Part shown: positions 39,611 to 42,470 of the stretch, piece by piece
How the letters are laid out: every line of letters starts with the position of its first letter
How positions within the stretch are numbered: the stretch's first letter is position 1
Source of the DNA: Dehalococcoidia bacterium
GTDB lineage: Bacteria > Chloroflexota > Dehalococcoidia > Lucifugimonadales > UBA3495
NCBI GenBank assembly: GCA_022450395.1
Contig: JAKUQE010000026.1
Location: 1 to 42,470 of the forward strand
Direction: 5' to 3'
DNA: 42,470 nt
Notes under the pieces: model-generated
What the model saw: only the letters and a program-made list of their open reading frames with translations
Databases searched by the model: none
Told to the model about the DNA's origin: nothing
Position numbers and translations under genes: made by a program

Positions 39611-40135
39611 CTAGTACCCCGGCGTTCGCCACTCGAAGCCTAGCTGAGCCCACCGGACAAAGACCGCTCCGCCCGGCGCCGCGATCGGGCCATTCATCGC
39701 CAGCAGGGCAATGGTATGCTGAGCGCCCGGTTGCGGCTCGGCGCTGATCACCACTCGTTGCGGTACGTTGAAGCCCTGCACTGTTCCCCGGTCCCGGTTG
39801 CACTCCCCATCCACCCAGAGCTCCCCATAGTCGTCGATGCAGGTCTCGAACAGGCACCGGCTCTCCCGAATATCCTGTCCTCCTACGGTCTCCGGCAGAG
39901 TTATCTTGATGCGGTACCAGGCGAAGGTCAGGCCTTTGGAATGCCACCGGGCCAGGTCGTTGGTCGCCTCCCAGCCCGAATCGTCGTAGTCGGATAACCG
40001 GGCTGGGCTGCCGGTTAGCTGAGAGACCAGACCCTCGTTGGGCTCACCGGGGACCAGTCCGGGGGCGAACCGCCATTGGGCCTTAACGATGCTCAGACCA
40101 GCCGGGTCCATCAGGTCTATCGTTGCTCTTGGCAT
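39611..40135 (-). CDS. Galactose-binding-like jelly-roll protein
   Basis: A 174-residue protein with LSDYDDSGWEATNDLARWHSKGL, FAWYRIKITLPE and IDDYGELWVDGE. These are the segments of the beta-sandwich domain found at the N-terminus of glycoside hydrolase family 2 enzymes and similar sugar-binding domains. No catalytic domain is attached and there is no signal peptide, so it is a stand-alone cytoplasmic version. GAGGAG precedes the ATG. Its ligand is unknown. It is followed on the same strand by nothing within 100 bases and preceded by the F420 oxidoreductase homologue (51 bases). Confidence 0.68.
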   Translation of the reverse strand: MPRATIDLMDPAGLSIVKAQWRFAPGLVPGEPNEGLVSQLTGSPARLSDYDDSGWEATNDLARWHSKGLTFAWYRIKITLPETVGGQDIRESRCLFETCIDDYGELWVDGECNRDRGTVQGFNVPQRVVISAEPQPGAQHTIALLAMNGPIAAPGGAVFVRWAQLGFEWRTPGY

Positions 40136-40186
40136 GCGAACGCTCCTCTTTTATTCAGATTGGGTTCCGTCAGATTGGTTTTCGGG

Positions 40187-40840
40187 TTAGATCCCTACGA
40201 TCTTGATGCCGGCGTGAATCTTGTAGATGCGGTTGATGTTGACCAACATGGGCGTTATCTGTTCCACGTACTTGGAGTTGGCCAAGCCGCCGCCGTCCAC
40301 GGGTCGCAGACTGTGAATCTTGCTGACCAAATCCATGACCAGGCTTTTGGCTTCGGCATGGTCGGAGCAAACGATAACGTCCCCGTCCATGACGGTGTCC
40401 GGTTGCTGCAATTCCTCCGCGCTGATGTTCTGGAACGCCGAAACCACTAGAGAATCAGGCAGCAGCTCCTGGGCTTCCTGGGCGGCCGACCCGGCTTCGA
40501 CCTCGACGGCGCTGGCGCCCCGTCCTCGCTGGAAACTCATGGGGGCGATGACGTCCACCACTACTTTCCCTGCCAGGGTATCTTTGAGCTGTTCCAGGGT
40601 GGAGCGTTGACCCTCGTAAGGGAATGCCAAGAAGACCACGTCGGCTTGTGTGGCGGCCTGGGCGTTTTCGGCGCCACTGATATTGGTTCCGGGAGCAAGT
40701 TGCAATAACTCTTCCGCCGCGGTGGCGGCCCGTCCGGCGTCCCGGGAGCCGATGATGACGGGCTCCCCCGCCGCCGCCAGCCGCAGCGCCAAGCCCTTGC
40801 CTTCGGGTCCGGTACCCCCTAGGAAAGCCAGCATACCCAC
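40187..40840 (-). CDS. npdG: NADPH-dependent F420 reductase (Fno/NpdG-like)
   Basis: A 217-residue protein with MLAFLGGTGPEGKGLALRLA, VIIGSRDAGRA, ADVVFLAFPYEGQ and VVDVIAPMSF. This is the pattern of F420H2:NADP+ oxidoreductases (Fno/NpdG), with the NADP-binding loop at residues 5-20 and SRD as the phosphate-binding end of strand two. It would exchange hydride between NADPH and coenzyme F420. This provides a possible supply of F420H2 for the LLM enzymes in the same window. AAAGGAG precedes the ATG. A related NADP-binding reductase without F420 use cannot be ruled out. Confidence 0.82.
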   Translation of the reverse strand: MGMLAFLGGTGPEGKGLALRLAAAGEPVIIGSRDAGRAATAAEELLQLAPGTNISGAENAQAATQADVVFLAFPYEGQRSTLEQLKDTLAGKVVVDVIAPMSFQRGRGASAVEVEAGSAAQEAQELLPDSLVVSAFQNISAEELQQPDTVMDGDVIVCSDHAEAKSLVMDLVSKIHSLRPVDGGGLANSKYVEQITPMLVNINRIYKIHAGIKIVGI

Positions 40841-41027
40841 TCCTTTGCCGCATAGATCGTAATGTACTGCGACCTACTATATCGGGTGGACCGCGGATTA
40901 GAAAGAGGCTCAAAATGTCTAATTGACCGGCTAAGACCGGAAGGATATGATTGCCCCGAAGAGCGCTGGCGGCTACGGACATGCCCAAGCGGTTTCCCAC
41001 CAAGCGGGACAGGAGGTACAAGCATCG

Positions 41028-42209
41028 ATGGTTGACCTCAAGCATGCCGCGGCCATCGTTGGCATCCATGAGCACGTAACCCGTTACGCTCCGGACAAGA
41101 GCGAACTGCAGATCCAAGGCGAGAGTGTTATCAAGGCTTTGGAGGACGCCGGTTTGACCAAGCAGGACGTGGACGGGTTGCTCACCGCCTCCAGTTCTGC
41201 CCGGAACACCGCTCTGAACCTGGCTGACTACCTGAACATGTACCCCAGGTTCGTGGATAACACCACCGTGGGCGGAGGGTCGTTCGAGTTCCATCTTTCC
41301 CACGCCCTCAACGCCATCGTGGCCGGGCGGCTTAACTGCGCCGTTATCACATACAGCAGCTTGGCCCGCTCAAGCAGCGTCTCGGTGGGAACGGGCGGCG
41401 TGGCACGGTTCGGCCATCCCCGATTGGAGCCCTCACCGGACAGTTTTGAGGAGTTGTACGGACTGACCACCGTGGGTCTGTATGCCATGATCGCTCAGCG
41501 CCACATGCACCTTTACGGCACCACTTCGGAGCAACTGGCGGAGATTGCCGTGGCAACGCGGTATCATGCTTCCATGAATCCCGAGGCACTGTTCCGAAAC
41601 CCCATCACCGTGGAAGACGTGGTCAACTCCCGGGTGATCTCCTCTCCTCTGCATCTGCCCGACTGCTGTGTGATCACCGATGGCGGCGGGGCCGTCGTGG
41701 TGGCGTCGGCGGAAGTCGCCCGCAACTGCCGGCATCAACCGGTTTGGGTGCTGGGCGCCGGAGAGGCGGTGGCCCACCAGGGAGCGGGGAAGCGGGACCT
41801 GATGTACATCGCCGCTCACCAAAGTCATGAGCCGGCCTTCGGTATGGCCGGGGTCACCCACCAAGACATCGACATGGCGATGATTTACGACTCCTTCACC
41901 ATCACCGTTCTGGAAACCCTGGAGGACCTAGGGTTTTGCAAGAAGGGTGATGGTGGTGATTTCGTATCCGGCGGCCGCTTGCGCATCGGCGGCGAGCTAC
42001 CCATCAATACAGACGGCGGTGGTCTCTCTTCCAACCACCCTGGCATGAGGGGAATCTTCCTTCTGTTGGAGGCCACCCGCCAACTCAGACACGAATTCTA
42101 CGGGACTCCCAGACAAGTAGCCGATTGCAACATCGCTCTATGTCACGGCACCGGAGGCGCATTGGGCAGCCGCCACAGCGGTGGGACCGTGATCTTGGGG
42201 AGGGATTAG
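41028..42209 (+). CDS. Thiolase family protein (SCPx/acetyl-CoA acetyltransferase type)
   Basis: A 393-residue thiolase-fold protein from MVDLKHAAAIVGIHEHVTRY. QIQGESVIKALEDAGLTKQDVDGLLTA is the typical start of SCP-x-type thiolases. GGGSFEFHLSHALNAI lies where the nucleophilic Cys is usual, but no Cys is visible there. DCCVITDGGGAVVVAS, IYDSFTI and LCHGTGGALGSRHSGG are the later family segments. AGGAGG at 41011-41016 decides the start. It is followed 3 bases later by a DUF35 zinc-ribbon/OB protein, the usual partner of CoA-binding thiolases. It may act on a CoA-thioester or be a non-condensing homologue. Confidence 0.86.
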   Translation: MVDLKHAAAIVGIHEHVTRYAPDKSELQIQGESVIKALEDAGLTKQDVDGLLTASSSARNTALNLADYLNMYPRFVDNTTVGGGSFEFHLSHALNAIVAGRLNCAVITYSSLARSSSVSVGTGGVARFGHPRLEPSPDSFEELYGLTTVGLYAMIAQRHMHLYGTTSEQLAEIAVATRYHASMNPEALFRNPITVEDVVNSRVISSPLHLPDCCVITDGGGAVVVASAEVARNCRHQPVWVLGAGEAVAHQGAGKRDLMYIAAHQSHEPAFGMAGVTHQDIDMAMIYDSFTITVLETLEDLGFCKKGDGGDFVSGGRLRIGGELPINTDGGGLSSNHPGMRGIFLLLEATRQLRHEFYGTPRQVADCNIALCHGTGGALGSRHSGGTVILGRD

Positions 42210-42212
42210 ACG

Positions 42213-42470
42213 ATGCCGGAGTGGAACAAACCGTTGCCGACTATTTCCGGTGAGACCAAGCCGTACTGGGACCACTGCCGGCGTGGTGAATTATTGATTC
42301 AGAAGTGCGACAGTTGCGAAGAGTACCAGTTCTATCCACGAGGAATCTGCGCCAACTGTTGGTCCAACGATATCCAGTGGGTCACTGCCAGCGGCAAGGG
42401 GACAGTCTGGACTTTTACCGTAACCTACCAGAACGGAACGCCGGGATTTGCCGAAGAGGTGCCTTACGTG
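42213..42470 (+). CDS. Zn-ribbon/OB-fold protein (DUF35 family), 3'-truncated by the window
   Basis: The first 86 codons read MPEWNKPLPTISGETKPYWD, then a zinc ribbon CDSCEEYQFYPRGICANCWS, then GKGTVWTFTVTYQ, which begins the OB domain. This is the DUF35 family (PF12172/PF01796), whose members bridge thiolases and CoA acceptors in ketone or steroid degradation. It starts 3 bases after the thiolase stop and is thus an operon partner. The window ends before the stop codon. Confidence 0.9.
   Translation, partial: MPEWNKPLPTISGETKPYWDHCRRGELLIQKCDSCEEYQFYPRGICANCWSNDIQWVTASGKGTVWTFTVTYQNGTPGFAEEVPYV

Overview
The window is a GC-rich bacterial chromosomal segment with about 49 protein-coding genes and no rRNA, tRNA, CRISPR array, transposase or phage gene that I could recognise. 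Gene content suggests a Chloroflexota-type bacterium, for example a Dehalococcoidia/SAR202-like lineage. The hints are LLM-family flavin/F420 monooxygenases, an F420:NADPH oxidoreductase homologue, glycolate oxidase, a CoA-type thiolase/zinc-ribbon pair, and a tryptophan T-box leader on a trp operon. This assignment is an inference from gene families, not from a marker gene.

Layout. Positions 1-2600 hold the end of a glycolate oxidase operon (glcE tail, glcF) facing an alanine/serine-glyoxylate aminotransferase, a glycolate to glyoxylate to glycine set. An SDR oxidoreductase with its own promoter lies at 2812-3609. Positions 12255 to 3694 (minus strand) form a long tryptophan operon: promoter, Trp T-box riboswitch, SAM methyltransferase, trpE, a VOC protein, trpG, a DUF4258/DUF2283 pair, trpD, a second DUF4258/DUF2283 pair, trpC, trpF, trpB. 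There is no trpA in the window. Positions 12252-20875 carry a cupin/DASS transporter pair, enoyl-CoA hydratase, a zinc-ribbon/HTH protein, an MmgE/PrpD protein, a quinone-reductase-like alcohol dehydrogenase, a second SDR and a DUF2851 protein. Positions 20956-26560 carry a cupin, a DUF429 protein, a PEP-mutase/isocitrate-lyase family enzyme, a VOC protein, a PIG-L deacetylase and a gamma-glutamyltransferase.

Positions 26788-36235 look like an aromatic or xenobiotic catabolic neighbourhood: a LigB-type extradiol dioxygenase, two LLM monooxygenases, an epoxide-hydrolase-like alpha/beta hydrolase, a ThDP enzyme, a HAD phosphatase, a VOC dioxygenase-like protein and an HpaB-type flavin-dependent hydroxylase. 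Positions 36481-42470 carry small zinc-ribbon and desulforedoxin-like proteins (two shorter than 50 residues), a thioredoxin-like protein, a free-standing jelly-roll protein, an F420:NADPH oxidoreductase homologue and a thiolase/DUF35 pair running off the end.

The most notable points are the two DUF4258/DUF2283 gene pairs embedded in the trp operon around trpD, the Trp T-box whose first cistron is a methyltransferase, and a dispersed 66-bp element with a perfect 36-bp palindrome whose two copies differ by a compensatory base pair. Others are a pair of tandem desulforedoxin-like mini-genes, an SDR that has lost its catalytic Tyr/Lys, and several families of REP-like intergenic hairpins.
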